64,000 bases of DNA. It comes from Sphingobacterium chuzhouense (lineage in GTDB: Bacteria > Bacteroidota > Bacteroidia > Sphingobacteriales > Sphingobacteriaceae). Below the pieces are notes generated by a model. It saw nothing but the letters and a program-made list of their open reading frames with translations, ran no database searches and was not told where the DNA came from. The position numbers and the translations under genes were made by a program. Positions 9,357 through 18,835 of this stretch are shown here, piece after piece. How positions within the stretch are numbered: the stretch's first letter is position 1; the number at the start of each line of letters is the position of its first letter. The stretch lies in NCBI RefSeq assembly GCF_014692525.1, contig NZ_JACNYL010000001.1:930001-994000 (forward strand), in the 5' to 3' direction.

Positions 9357-11066
9357 TTATTCTACTATTGCCCCCATGGTTGTTTTGGAACCTCTATCAT
9401 TTCCATGAAGATCTTGCACGATCAAATTCTCATCCAAAGCAGGATTATATTCATTCGCTAAGTCCTTCAGCGCGGTACTACTCATGCCAAAGGTCAATGC
9501 CGGATTATTTGAGCCGATCGGTAAGAACTGATTGCTTAACATAGTAGACGCATTAAATGCTTCACCCGATTGTACTGTTCCTCCCGCACTATATATCGCT
9601 GTGCCGATAGCCGAATTTTTAATAACAGGTGCTACTGCTCCCTCTTCAAAAGCATCAATATCACCACTGCTACTGACTTGTTTGTTACCTGAAATAATAG
9701 AATTCACAACCGTTAGGTGATTGATATTGTTTCTTCTATAAACACCGCCTCCTGGCCCAGCGGCCTCGTTGCCAACTACCGTGGTATTGATTAAGTGTAC
9801 TTCTGTATTATTGTATAACATTACACCTCCCCCTCCGTTAGCTGAAGTAGAAATATTATCTGTAATCAGACAATTTACCAGGTATCCGTTCGAATTCTGC
9901 CGCACATAGAACCCAGCTCCGTAAGCGTTGTTACGGTTGCCCGAAATCACACAGTTGTACATATAGATATCGGTATCCGGATACCCATGTACCGCACCTG
10001 CTGTACCTGTCGTCGTATTATCATTAAATGTAGAGTTGTACATATATGCATTAGAGCGATCTAACCACAGTCCACCACCGTTTCCAAACCCTTCGTTTTT
10101 AGTAACATGCGAATCAAACATATATAGTTCTGCTCCACTATGAACAAACATTCCTGTCGCATACCCTTGTGAACCTACTCTATCCGTTGCTTTATTTTCG
10201 GTTACGATTACTTGCCGCAGCACAATTTTACTTCCACCGATATTCATACCTCCACCGTATCCACGAGTATAACCAATATCATTTACCGTAATTCTTGTAG
10301 AACGGTCTGATGTATTTCCATCCCGAATCGTAACACCTTGAATTTCAACCTGCATATCATCCACTTTTGGAGCCGTTACCGTGACAACGTGGTATACTTC
10401 TGTACCTGAGTTGAGCTTGCCGGAGAATATAGTTAGGTTTTGTGCGGCGTCTGGCGTTGAGCTTGCCGTAGCATTTACAGGATACCCACCAACAAGTTTT
10501 ATGTTTTTGTTGATTTCAAATGTGTTATCGGCTTCATCGTCTTCATCTCCGTTAGTGATTGTTTGAGTTGGTCGGTATGTACCGGCAGCGATATGAATTT
10601 CGCTACCACTCGTAGCTTGTGTAAGCGCGGTTTGTAAATCGGTAGCACTTTCCCATGAACTTCCATCACCCGCTCCATTTTCTTTCACATATATCACATT
10701 TACAGCCCCCGACTCTTGCATAACGATAATCTCGCGTATTTCCGCATTGCCAGAGCGTATCGTGATGGTACCGGTTCGTTCGTTGTCATCATTACGATCA
10801 ACGGTCAATGCGATTTTATGTTTACCTTTTTCACCGGTATTGTTTTCGATCGTTATCCAATTCACATCGGCACTCGCCTCGTATGTAGCTGTTGTGACTA
10901 TATCCAGAACATACGATCCTCCCCCACTCGACACCTCTAAGCGATCACCATTTACAATAAGTTCGTCATTAAACTTTTCATCTTTCTTACAGCTTAGCGC
11001 CGTAGCAACCAAAAGCAATAAAATACATAATTGTTTAACGATATGTTGTTTTTTTATACGATTCAT
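9357..11066 (-). CDS. BACON-domain, parallel beta-helix surface lipoprotein
   Basis: This is a 569-residue lipoprotein (lipobox C26, TALSCKKDE). Residues about 38-118 form a BACON-type beta-sandwich (SSGGGSYVLDI, ADVNWITIENN, ITIRSGNAEIREIIVMQES). From about residue 126 the opening VKENGAGDGSSWESA starts a right-handed parallel beta-helix with many N-rich turns (YNSTFNDN, NCVISGNRNNAYG, NTTVVGNEAAGPGGG). Such proteins bind or cleave polysaccharides at the cell surface, but no catalytic residues could be assigned. It lies between the TIM-barrel lipoprotein gene and the DUF4886 gene in the operon and is probably a surface glycan-binding or lyase-like component. Confidence 0.85.
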   Translation of the reverse strand: MNRIKKQHIVKQLCILLLLVATALSCKKDEKFNDELIVNGDRLEVSSGGGSYVLDIVTTATYEASADVNWITIENNTGEKGKHKIALTVDRNDDNERTGTITIRSGNAEIREIIVMQESGAVNVIYVKENGAGDGSSWESATDLQTALTQATSGSEIHIAAGTYRPTQTITNGDEDDEADNTFEINKNIKLVGGYPVNATASSTPDAAQNLTIFSGKLNSGTEVYHVVTVTAPKVDDMQVEIQGVTIRDGNTSDRSTRITVNDIGYTRGYGGGMNIGGSKIVLRQVIVTENKATDRVGSQGYATGMFVHSGAELYMFDSHVTKNEGFGNGGGLWLDRSNAYMYNSTFNDNTTTGTAGAVHGYPDTDIYMYNCVISGNRNNAYGAGFYVRQNSNGYLVNCLITDNISTSANGGGGVMLYNNTEVHLINTTVVGNEAAGPGGGVYRRNNINHLTVVNSIISGNKQVSSSGDIDAFEEGAVAPVIKNSAIGTAIYSAGGTVQSGEAFNASTMLSNQFLPIGSNNPALTFGMSSTALKDLANEYNPALDENLIVQDLHGNDRGSKTTMGAIVE

Positions 11067-11078
11067 AATTTTTGTTTT

Positions 11079-12038
11079 TTATTTTAAAGATTGTACATAG
11101 TTTGCATGCAGGGTGTTATAGCAATTCACTAAATCTTTTACGTCATCAAAATTACACTCATACATGAATACACCTTCATAACCAACCTTGTCCAAAGCGC
11201 TCAATATAGCGTTCCAGTCATTTTCACCCTGCCCAGAACAGGGAAACCAATGGTTTTCAGCCCGCCCGGTGCCATCGCTGACATGAACCGTCATTAAACG
11301 ATCGCCTAATCGTTCAATCAATATTTCCGGATTTTTTATATGGCACATATCCACTGCCAATCCGATAGTTCTAGGTAAGCGTCCCATTATTTCGACGCAT
11401 TCCTCCACCGTACGCATCAACGGACGCTCTCGCTGCCCCGCCATCAATTCTGGACCAAGCATATTTTCAACTACTAGCGTCGAACCTATTGCCTTTACTG
11501 CTTCATTCAATTCGTTTAGTGATTTCAGCAGTTGGCTTTTGCGCTGCTCCCGTTGATTAGGCGGGTCAAGGTAGTAGCTGGGGTGCACTAGAATATAATC
11601 AGGTTTTAACACTTTAATGTATTCCAGTAGTTTAATATGTCCTTGTACAACTTTTTTGCGGCTTTCTTCGTTGATGAGAGATAAATCCATCTTCTCACTA
11701 TACGCCATGTGAATAGACGAAACGTTTATTCCTTCTGCATCTGCTGCTGCTTTCGCACTATTAAAAATACTTTGCATCGTACCTTCCGTTTGCGACAGTT
11801 CACCGTTACTATCAAAAAAATAGTTCATGCCGGCTGCTTCTACATGGTCGATACCCACCGATTTGGCGTAGGCTAGTATTTCATTTGTGAAGTTCCGAAC
11901 ACCTAAAGAATAACCTATTTCCAATTTCTCCGGTACCTCCACTTCGTCGGGTTCAGGTTTAACGTCCTCTTTCCCAGAAGAAGAGCAACCTAATGTAAAA
12001 CATGCTAATAAAGCAAGAATAGTATATCGTATTATCAT
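11079..12038 (-). CDS. TIM-barrel sugar phosphate isomerase/epimerase-like lipoprotein
   Basis: The fold is that of the xylose isomerase/AP endonuclease 2 superfamily: YSLGVRNF near the N-terminus, HMAYSEK, ILVHPSYY, VVENMLG, AVDMCHIKN, TVHVSDG and FMYECNFDD mark successive barrel strands with metal-ligand-type His, Glu and Asp. Unusually for this fold it is exported as a lipoprotein (lipobox C18, TLGCSSSG). ATG at 12038 is chosen because it overlaps the SusD stop as ATGA; a TTG two codons upstream is the other option. Translational coupling to SusD indicates a surface or periplasmic role in the same pathway. The reaction (isomerase, epimerase or other) cannot be given. Confidence 0.82.
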   Translation of the reverse strand: MIIRYTILALLACFTLGCSSSGKEDVKPEPDEVEVPEKLEIGYSLGVRNFTNEILAYAKSVGIDHVEAAGMNYFFDSNGELSQTEGTMQSIFNSAKAAADAEGINVSSIHMAYSEKMDLSLINEESRKKVVQGHIKLLEYIKVLKPDYILVHPSYYLDPPNQREQRKSQLLKSLNELNEAVKAIGSTLVVENMLGPELMAGQRERPLMRTVEECVEIMGRLPRTIGLAVDMCHIKNPEILIERLGDRLMTVHVSDGTGRAENHWFPCSGQGENDWNAILSALDKVGYEGVFMYECNFDDVKDLVNCYNTLHANYVQSLK

Positions 12039-13834
12039 TTCCAATATGGGTTTTGTTCCAGATTATCATTCAGATTAAGATCCTCAAGCGGAATGGGGTA
12101 ATAATAATCCCGTTCTTCATCAAAGCTTCCACCCAGTGGAAAAGGATCTAAATTGCCGGAAGTAGCACTACCGTTTCCTGTCAAGGGGTCACGCAGTGTA
12201 CGCTGTTGAATATCAATCATAGATGTCACTGTTGGTGGTGCTCCGGCACTACTCCCACTATACACATAAACATCCGCCACACCGTCTCCGGTGAAATCAT
12301 ATGATCCTACTCCGGGAAAATAAATTCCTACAATGGGCTGTTCCAGCTTTTTACCGGCTCGCCAACGCATTAGATCGTCCCATCTATGACCTTCGTTGAA
12401 CAACTCTATACGACGTTCCCGCCGGATTTCGAGAATGACTCCCTTATTTGCCGCATCAATCGGTACCTTGGGACCTGCAACGCCATTTAAATAGTGTGCC
12501 TCTTGATACGAATCCGGATTGGCGTTTGCCGCGGCCATATTTAATGGCGGCATGTCGACACGTGCCCGTAATAGGTTGATTGTACGGTCGAGATCTGCTT
12601 GGTTCAATGTGCCTAATTCAGCCTTCGCTTCCGCCAAAATCAATAAGGCTTCCGCATAGCGAAATAAAATAAGATCAAAGTGAGCCAACATCCATTGATC
12701 CCTGTCGAGCAACGCTTTGATGACACGATAGCCTGTTGTTGTTCCGGCTAGGGTAACCGGCTCCGGCCTGGTTTCACCAATAACCGTAAAATCCGGTGGA
12801 GCTGTTGTCTGCGCCATACGCGGGTCACGGTTTTGAAACTCTTCCAAGTATCCTACAGTTTGGTAATTGGACTTATCTGTAAACCTTGACCCATCTTTCA
12901 TCAGATAGGAATTTATCATATCTTTATTGATTCCATAGGCTCCAAAAGTTGGGCTGGTCATCGACTGATTTATATCATTATGTGTACGCAAACCACGTTC
13001 ATAATCTGCTGCTAAGATTGTCTCCACCGCATCTTGGTTATCGCGAGCAAACAGATTGCGGTATGCCTCTGTCGGACCTCCCGTGGTAAATAATGTATAC
13101 GCTCTGGAGGCAATCAGCTGTTCAGCCGCCTCTACAGCTGCTTCTAGAAAAGGTTCATATCCACTGATCTTGTGATATTTTCGGAAAGTTCCCTCATGCA
13201 AACCGATGCGTGCTTTCAAGAGTATCGCGGTATATTTTGAAATACGGTTAAGTGTTTTCTCCGCCGGGATATTGGCAATCGCAAAATCAATGTCTCGCAT
13301 TACGGAATCCATGACCAGCTGTCGCGAATCACGCGGTTTATACAGATCGGGGTCATTCGCAGCCAACACCTTACCATACCATGGGACATCGCCAAAGCGC
13401 TTCACTTTCTCAAAGTAAAAATAAGCTCTAAAAAAACGAGCAACGCCACCATAATGCGCCTTTGCGGCCTCGTCATCCACCTGATGGTAATTCTCCAAAA
13501 AATAATTGATATCACGCAAATCTCCCCAAGACCATCCTCCACTACCTTTTGCAGTAGGCACGATACGGTTTCCCCGGATCCTGTTGTTCGGGCTCAGTGG
13601 CATTATATTATCCGAAGCTGCATCATCTCTATACACCTCCGTTGTCTGCAATATTGAATAGAAGTTATTCGTCGCCACTTCCAAATCTTTGGCGGTATTA
13701 AAGAAAAACTCCGCTTCTACCTGATCTTTCGCCGGCCGATCCAAAAAATCCCGTTCACAGGAAGAAAAACCAAGCCAAGCAATAGTTAAAATACCAAGTT
13801 GAATATATTTCATGTTCTTTATATTCTTTATCAT
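12035..13834 (-). CDS. SusD/RagB-family nutrient-binding lipoprotein
   Basis: This is the surface lipoprotein lid that binds substrate over the SusC pore. It has a 599-residue precursor, lipobox C26 (GFSSCERDFLD), the typical N-terminus DRPAKDQ, TPR-like helical segments (FFRAYFYFEKVKRFGDVPW), and the conserved C-terminal region RRERRIELFNEGHRWDDLM. It lies 20 bases downstream of its SusC partner and is coupled to the TIM-barrel gene. ATG at 13834 or an in-frame Met seven codons later (13813) could be the start; both leave a working signal peptide. Confidence 0.95.
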   Translation of the reverse strand: MIKNIKNMKYIQLGILTIAWLGFSSCERDFLDRPAKDQVEAEFFFNTAKDLEVATNNFYSILQTTEVYRDDAASDNIMPLSPNNRIRGNRIVPTAKGSGGWSWGDLRDINYFLENYHQVDDEAAKAHYGGVARFFRAYFYFEKVKRFGDVPWYGKVLAANDPDLYKPRDSRQLVMDSVMRDIDFAIANIPAEKTLNRISKYTAILLKARIGLHEGTFRKYHKISGYEPFLEAAVEAAEQLIASRAYTLFTTGGPTEAYRNLFARDNQDAVETILAADYERGLRTHNDINQSMTSPTFGAYGINKDMINSYLMKDGSRFTDKSNYQTVGYLEEFQNRDPRMAQTTAPPDFTVIGETRPEPVTLAGTTTGYRVIKALLDRDQWMLAHFDLILFRYAEALLILAEAKAELGTLNQADLDRTINLLRARVDMPPLNMAAANANPDSYQEAHYLNGVAGPKVPIDAANKGVILEIRRERRIELFNEGHRWDDLMRWRAGKKLEQPIVGIYFPGVGSYDFTGDGVADVYVYSGSSAGAPPTVTSMIDIQQRTLRDPLTGNGSATSGNLDPFPLGGSFDEERDYYYPIPLEDLNLNDNLEQNPYWK

Positions 13835-13854
13835 CGTATTATGGTCTATACTCT

Positions 13855-16800
13855 TTATAAACTTAAATTAACACCAAAAGAAAACGTTTTTCCCATTGGA
13901 TAATCCCTCAAATCGGCACGGGACACTGCATTCCCAGGGTTAGAGAAATTAACCGCGGAACCTGCCTGTTCCGGATCAATATATTTCGTCAAGCCACCAA
14001 ATGCCCACGTAAAAATATTTTCCCCGCTGAAGAACACCCGCAACCGATCAACCTTCGCTCTCTGCGTCCACTTTTGTGGAATCGTATACCCAACTGTTAG
14101 GTTTTTAACCCGTAAAAAACCAACATTTTGCAACAAGTAATCATTCGCTTCATACATAGAACGATTATCCCCTAAAGCGGCATATCCTCTCTCTATCTGC
14201 GGATACATCCCTCCCGGATTTTCAGGTGACCAAGCATTTTCAATTAAATCTTTTCGTATAAACGACAGATAAGGTCTGGCATAAGATCCCCAGAAAAGAT
14301 CGCCGGTAGGCGACCAATGTTGTTGTCCTACACCAGCTACTGCCATTGAGAAATCAACATTTTTCCAACGCGCCTGCATATTCATACCGAATAAATATTG
14401 CGGCATTGCGTTTCCGATAGGTTCCAAATCTCCATGATCTTCCAGTGTATATTCGCCTCTATCAATACGACCGTCGCCATCGAGATCCAAGTATTTCAAA
14501 TCTCCGGCTCTGAGTCGATTCCATTCACTATTTTGTACGACATTCAGTTCGTAGTGATAAACCTGTCCTAAGCTGTTTCCCGGATTGCTGAATGATTCTT
14601 GATAGGCTCTCGCTTCCTCATCGGATTGAAATTGTCCGGCAACGCGATACCCCCAAATCTCTCCGAGACGTTGTCCTTCCCAATACGTACTCATCAGTCC
14701 TCTTGGGTTATCATAGCGTGTAATGTATCCTTTAAAGTTGGATACATTAGCAGATACATTGAAGTGTAATGGCGAGCCAGCAACATCAAACTGGTCACGA
14801 TAACTAAGTCCCAATTCAAAACCATTGTTGCGCAATGCGGCATAATTTTCTCTCGGCTCGGCCGCTCCAAACACGGCTGGCAAAGGCGTACCCGGAAGAT
14901 ACATACCATCCGTCACTTTCCTAAACCAATCGAAATTTACGAACAAGCGATTGTCGAGCAATCCTAAATCTGTTCCCAAGTTTAAACTTTGCGTCACCTC
15001 CCAAGTTACCACCCTAGGCAAAGGGCTGGGTGAGTCAGCATAGATAATACGCTCGCCATTATCCAACCAGTCTGCCCGTCCAACGTTCATCAATTGCTTG
15101 AAGGTGTTTACCCCCACAGTCTGGTTGCCCAAACGTCCGTATGATCCGCGAATTTTCATCGAGGATAGATATGGGCGGATAGGTTCCCAAAAATTTTCAC
15201 GATCCAACTGCCACCCGGCCGAAACAGAAGGGAAGAACCCCCAACGGCTTTCTCCCGGAAAACGCGATGAACCATCGTAGCGAGCATTAACCTCCAAAAG
15301 GTATTTTCCTCGGTAATCATAATTGAAGCGTCCGAAATATCCCTGCACAGCCCAATCGAGTGTAGAGCCCTCCATATTATACATTTCGGTTCCCAAAGAA
15401 AGATTTGCCAGATCTCGAATCAGCAGACCGTTCATTTGCGCGGCAATTCTATCACGTTCAAATTCCTCTTGGTTAAATCCTACCAATAATTTAAAACTGT
15501 GGTCGTCTTGAACGGTCTTTTGGTAAGTACCAAAAATATTTAATGCCCTGTATTTATCTTTCCAGCGCCATTCTCCTAGTCTATTGATACCAGCAGTGGT
15601 GTAATCTAAACGGTTATTTGAATAATATTCAAATTCACTGTACCGATAGGTTCTTCCGGTATTGTCAAAACGGTGACTATAATCTAGGTTTAGTTCTAGA
15701 CCTTCCACAGGACGTGCTTTCACACGAAAGGTATTTGTAAACTCTTCCGTATTGAATTTCATCCAGTTGTTACGTCCTTCCATCGCCGCCTGTCCTCCTT
15801 GTCCACCCGTTCCACTGTTGCCGACATCGACAGGAATTCCATCGACATGTGTCGGAAAAAAAGGGAAAAGGTTGTACCAGGACGTGGTGCTCCACAAACC
15901 GCCATAACCATTTCTGAACCCACCATATTCTTTATCGTATTCGTTGATAAACTGAATATTATTGGATATTTCCAACCAATGGTTGGGCGTAAATGTGATA
16001 TTGGTCTTGATGTTATAACGATCCATGTCCCCATCGTCTGCAATATTGTTGATAGTTTCACGGTTAAAGATGCGTCCCGAAAGGTAACCTTTCAGTTTTT
16101 CGGAACCTCCGGAAACTGAAATATTATGAAAGCTAGAGGGTTGATATTGTTTAAACTGATAATCCCACCAATTGGTATTATAGAAGAACTTATACGTTCC
16201 GTTTGATTGCAATTCATGAAAAGGCTCTATCTGGCCGTTTGCAACCAACCTGATGGTTTCCCAATCCATGTCGTTATAACCCGTATATGAAGCGCCATTA
16301 TAGCCATACAAGGCTGCATCTATTGTCTTTCCGTATACATACGGATCAGAAATATAATCCGTGCGTGTAGTCGGCGTTGTCCAACCAAAATTGTTGGTAT
16401 ATTCGACTTTTAGATCACCTGCCTTACCTGCTTTTGTCGTGATGAGTATCACCCCAAAAGATCCTCTGGCACCATAGATGGCTGCGGAAGCGGCATCTTT
16501 CAGTACAGTAACGCTCTCGATATCATTAGGGTTAACACGGGTAATATTCCCTTCAATTCCATCGATCAGAACTAATGGACTGCCCCCATTGATGGAATTG
16601 AATCCCCTTACATTAATATCGGGCGTCGCAGTCGGATCACCGGTGTTGATCTGGATATTGAGACCGGGCATCAATCCTTGTAACGCTGTGCTAATGTTGG
16701 CATCTGGGCGTAACGCAATATCCTCCGCATTTATCTGGGCTACCGCACCTGTTAGGTTAGCTCTTTTTTGTGTACCATATCCCACCACAACCACTTCATC

Positions 16801-17430
16801 AAGGTCACTGATGAGCTCTCTTAGCGTCACCTGGATTTCCTGACCTTGTCTAAAACTCACCACTTGCTCTTCATAGCCAAGAGCTGTAATCAATAACTCT
16901 CCTTCAAGTTGGTCAATTCGAAGCACGAATCGTCCATTATCATCGGTAGCTCCAGCAATATTGCTGTTTCGATATAACACAGATGCCCCACTGATTGAGG
17001 AACCCTGTTCGTCTCGTACAACGCCGCTAACCTGTTGTTGTACATCTAATATATATGCATCCATGCCGATGGGTTCAGCTTTTTTAATCAGCACCGTGTT
17101 ATTCTGTATTACGTATACCAATCCACGTGGTGTAAGACAGGTATTCAATACTTTTTGCAGATCGGCTCCCTTCACATCTAAATCTATCTTAGATACGTTT
17201 TCCAATTGGGAGGCATTATATAAGAAATCCAAATTGGTCTGCTTTTGAATTTGATCCAATACATCAGATAGTTCCACATTATTTACAGACAAGCTTATTT
17301 TTTGCGCATAAGTCGAGGCATTGGTTTGCATGGCTAATACAAACAGCAGGACAAAAAGCATTTTCATAATAAGTAGATACTTATACATTTGTTGCCTCAT
17401 TGGCAACAATGCGGCAATATTTTTATACAT
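13855..17430 (-). CDS. SusC/RagA-family TonB-linked porin with N-terminal STN signalling domain
   Basis: This 1191-residue TonB-dependent outer membrane transporter has domains in order: signal peptide (to about residue 43, STYAQ), STN domain (about 45-115: NNVELSDVLDQIQ, LDFLYNASQ, LQKVLNTCL), carboxypeptidase-regulatory-like domain (SGVVRDEQGSSISGASV), plug (DEVVVVGYGTQKRANLTGAV, SPLVLIDGIEG, SVTVLKDAASAAIYGARG) and barrel. The STN domain contacts a FecR-type anti-sigma factor in the periplasm, which fits the FecR and ECF sigma genes directly upstream. ATG at 17430 gives a long basic leader; Met codons at residues 11 and 15 are possible alternatives. It works with the SusD that follows 20 bases later. 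Confidence 0.96.
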   Translation of the reverse strand: MYKNIAALLPMRQQMYKYLLIMKMLFVLLFVLAMQTNASTYAQKISLSVNNVELSDVLDQIQKQTNLDFLYNASQLENVSKIDLDVKGADLQKVLNTCLTPRGLVYVIQNNTVLIKKAEPIGMDAYILDVQQQVSGVVRDEQGSSISGASVLYRNSNIAGATDDNGRFVLRIDQLEGELLITALGYEEQVVSFRQGQEIQVTLRELISDLDEVVVVGYGTQKRANLTGAVAQINAEDIALRPDANISTALQGLMPGLNIQINTGDPTATPDINVRGFNSINGGSPLVLIDGIEGNITRVNPNDIESVTVLKDAASAAIYGARGSFGVILITTKAGKAGDLKVEYTNNFGWTTPTTRTDYISDPYVYGKTIDAALYGYNGASYTGYNDMDWETIRLVANGQIEPFHELQSNGTYKFFYNTNWWDYQFKQYQPSSFHNISVSGGSEKLKGYLSGRIFNRETINNIADDGDMDRYNIKTNITFTPNHWLEISNNIQFINEYDKEYGGFRNGYGGLWSTTSWYNLFPFFPTHVDGIPVDVGNSGTGGQGGQAAMEGRNNWMKFNTEEFTNTFRVKARPVEGLELNLDYSHRFDNTGRTYRYSEFEYYSNNRLDYTTAGINRLGEWRWKDKYRALNIFGTYQKTVQDDHSFKLLVGFNQEEFERDRIAAQMNGLLIRDLANLSLGTEMYNMEGSTLDWAVQGYFGRFNYDYRGKYLLEVNARYDGSSRFPGESRWGFFPSVSAGWQLDRENFWEPIRPYLSSMKIRGSYGRLGNQTVGVNTFKQLMNVGRADWLDNGERIIYADSPSPLPRVVTWEVTQSLNLGTDLGLLDNRLFVNFDWFRKVTDGMYLPGTPLPAVFGAAEPRENYAALRNNGFELGLSYRDQFDVAGSPLHFNVSANVSNFKGYITRYDNPRGLMSTYWEGQRLGEIWGYRVAGQFQSDEEARAYQESFSNPGNSLGQVYHYELNVVQNSEWNRLRAGDLKYLDLDGDGRIDRGEYTLEDHGDLEPIGNAMPQYLFGMNMQARWKNVDFSMAVAGVGQQHWSPTGDLFWGSYARPYLSFIRKDLIENAWSPENPGGMYPQIERGYAALGDNRSMYEANDYLLQNVGFLRVKNLTVGYTIPQKWTQRAKVDRLRVFFSGENIFTWAFGGLTKYIDPEQAGSAVNFSNPGNAVSRADLRDYPMGKTFSFGVNLSL

Positions 17431-17490
17431 TTGACATTAGGTATTTGGTAATTTATGTAATAATTAACTGTTGATTTCCATTTACTGCTC

Positions 17491-17522
17491 GGGAGGTGTT
17501 GCTGCACCTCCTTTTTGTTTTC
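17491..17522 (+). terminator. GGAGGTG/CACCTCC hairpin followed by T-tract on the plus strand
   Basis: GGAGGTG at 17492-17498 pairs perfectly with CACCTCC at 17505-17511, and TTTTTGTTTTC follows on the plus strand. By form it is an intrinsic terminator for plus-strand transcripts, yet every gene for several kilobases around it is on the minus strand. On the minus strand the same bases form a hairpin in the leader between fecR and susC without a T-tract after it. A block on antisense transcription or a leader stabiliser are both possible. Confidence 0.5.
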
Positions 17523-17530
17523 TTATAAAG

Positions 17531-18709
17531 TTATTTCATAACGATAACCCTCCCTTCCTTTACAACAAAAGATAAATCTGAAACTTCTTCTATCGCGGCG
17601 AGGATATCCGTTAATTTTTTTGATCGCCGTATACTTCCCGTAAACTTATCCATATTCCCTTCAGGTATTTCAACAGCCGAAATAGGATACCATTTTTGTA
17701 GTTCACGCATAATGTTAGCAATAGGTTCATCCCGAAATCTAAAAAAGCCGTCCTTCCATGCCATAACTAAGTTTATATTGACGTCTTTGTGTAGCTGCAT
17801 CGAGGCATCCTCTCTTACAACGGCCTGTTCACCTGGCCGTAGAATCAGTGAATTCCGGGAAGCAGATACATCGACTTTTCCTTCTATCAGCGTAGCTTTC
17901 ACTTCTTTATCCAAATCATAGGCAGAAAGATTAAACACTGTCCCCAAGACTTTCACCTCGACATCTTTTGCCGTCACATAGAAAGGTTTATTTTTATCGT
18001 GTTGAACATCAAAATATCCTTCTCCACTCAACTCGACTGAACGATTTTGTTGATTGTATGATGCCCATATACTAATAGAAGAGCCCGAGTTAAGCCATAC
18101 CGAAGAGCTATCCGGAAGTACCACATGCAATGCGACTCCTTTTGGTGCTACCACTCTATGCCGAGCATCTTCGCCAAAATAGTGCTGCTCCGAATTTTCC
18201 TGTTTCATCACGAGACTTCCATCTGCTGTGCGTACGATCTCCAATCCTTTATGTCGAACGGTATCAACCGTAGTGAACACCATTTGGGTACCGTCTGCTA
18301 GTGTTACCATAGCTTCTTCTTCATCCGGTAGAATAAGCTCCTCTGCATTTAACCTCCCTCTTTTTTCAACAAGTTTTAGCGATTCTTGATGTTCTCCGGT
18401 CCTATACAGCCATAACACAACGGAAAGTACTAAAAATAGCATCGCAGCTATAGCTATCAGTGGATGTTTGATTAGGCGGCGGATAGGTGTAATTCTATCC
18501 TGCGCCGCAATACGATTTTTTATACGATCACGAACGGTATCTTTAGAAAAATCGTGATTTTCCTCCACTGCGATATATTCATCGACCCATGCAGAAAATG
18601 TATCTTCATCCAGCATTTGCATCCCTTGTTTCAACTCTTCTCGCTCCTCCAGAGTGAGTTCGCCTTTTAGATGCTTTTGGAATAATATATTAATGCGTTT
18701 TTTATCCAC
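17531..18709 (-). CDS. FecR-family anti-sigma factor
   Basis: This is an inner membrane anti-sigma factor that passes the substrate signal from the STN domain of SusC to the ECF sigma factor. The 392-residue protein has a cytoplasmic N-terminal part, one membrane segment at about residues 82-103 (IAAMLFLVLSVVLWLY), a FecR domain (about 185-285: VAPKGVALHVVLPDSSSVWL, SVELSGEGYFDV, VLGTVFNLSAY) and a C-terminal DUF4974-type domain (about 315-390). The frame opens with GTG at 18709, 126 bases after the sigma factor stop. The order sigma-FecR-SusC-SusD is the standard Bacteroidota trans-envelope regulatory arrangement. Confidence 0.94.
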   Translation of the reverse strand: MDKKRINILFQKHLKGELTLEEREELKQGMQMLDEDTFSAWVDEYIAVEENHDFSKDTVRDRIKNRIAAQDRITPIRRLIKHPLIAIAAMLFLVLSVVLWLYRTGEHQESLKLVEKRGRLNAEELILPDEEEAMVTLADGTQMVFTTVDTVRHKGLEIVRTADGSLVMKQENSEQHYFGEDARHRVVAPKGVALHVVLPDSSSVWLNSGSSISIWASYNQQNRSVELSGEGYFDVQHDKNKPFYVTAKDVEVKVLGTVFNLSAYDLDKEVKATLIEGKVDVSASRNSLILRPGEQAVVREDASMQLHKDVNINLVMAWKDGFFRFRDEPIANIMRELQKWYPISAVEIPEGNMDKFTGSIRRSKKLTDILAAIEEVSDLSFVVKEGRVIVMK

Positions 18710-18835
18710 TGTTGTGCACTATTTATACTATGTACACCTAACCCAGGGAGAGGTACTAGTAGAAAAATAAAAAAATCGGATATACTATTTCAGCTATTGC
18801 AATAAAGAAGAACAATAATCACTGAAACCGATACA

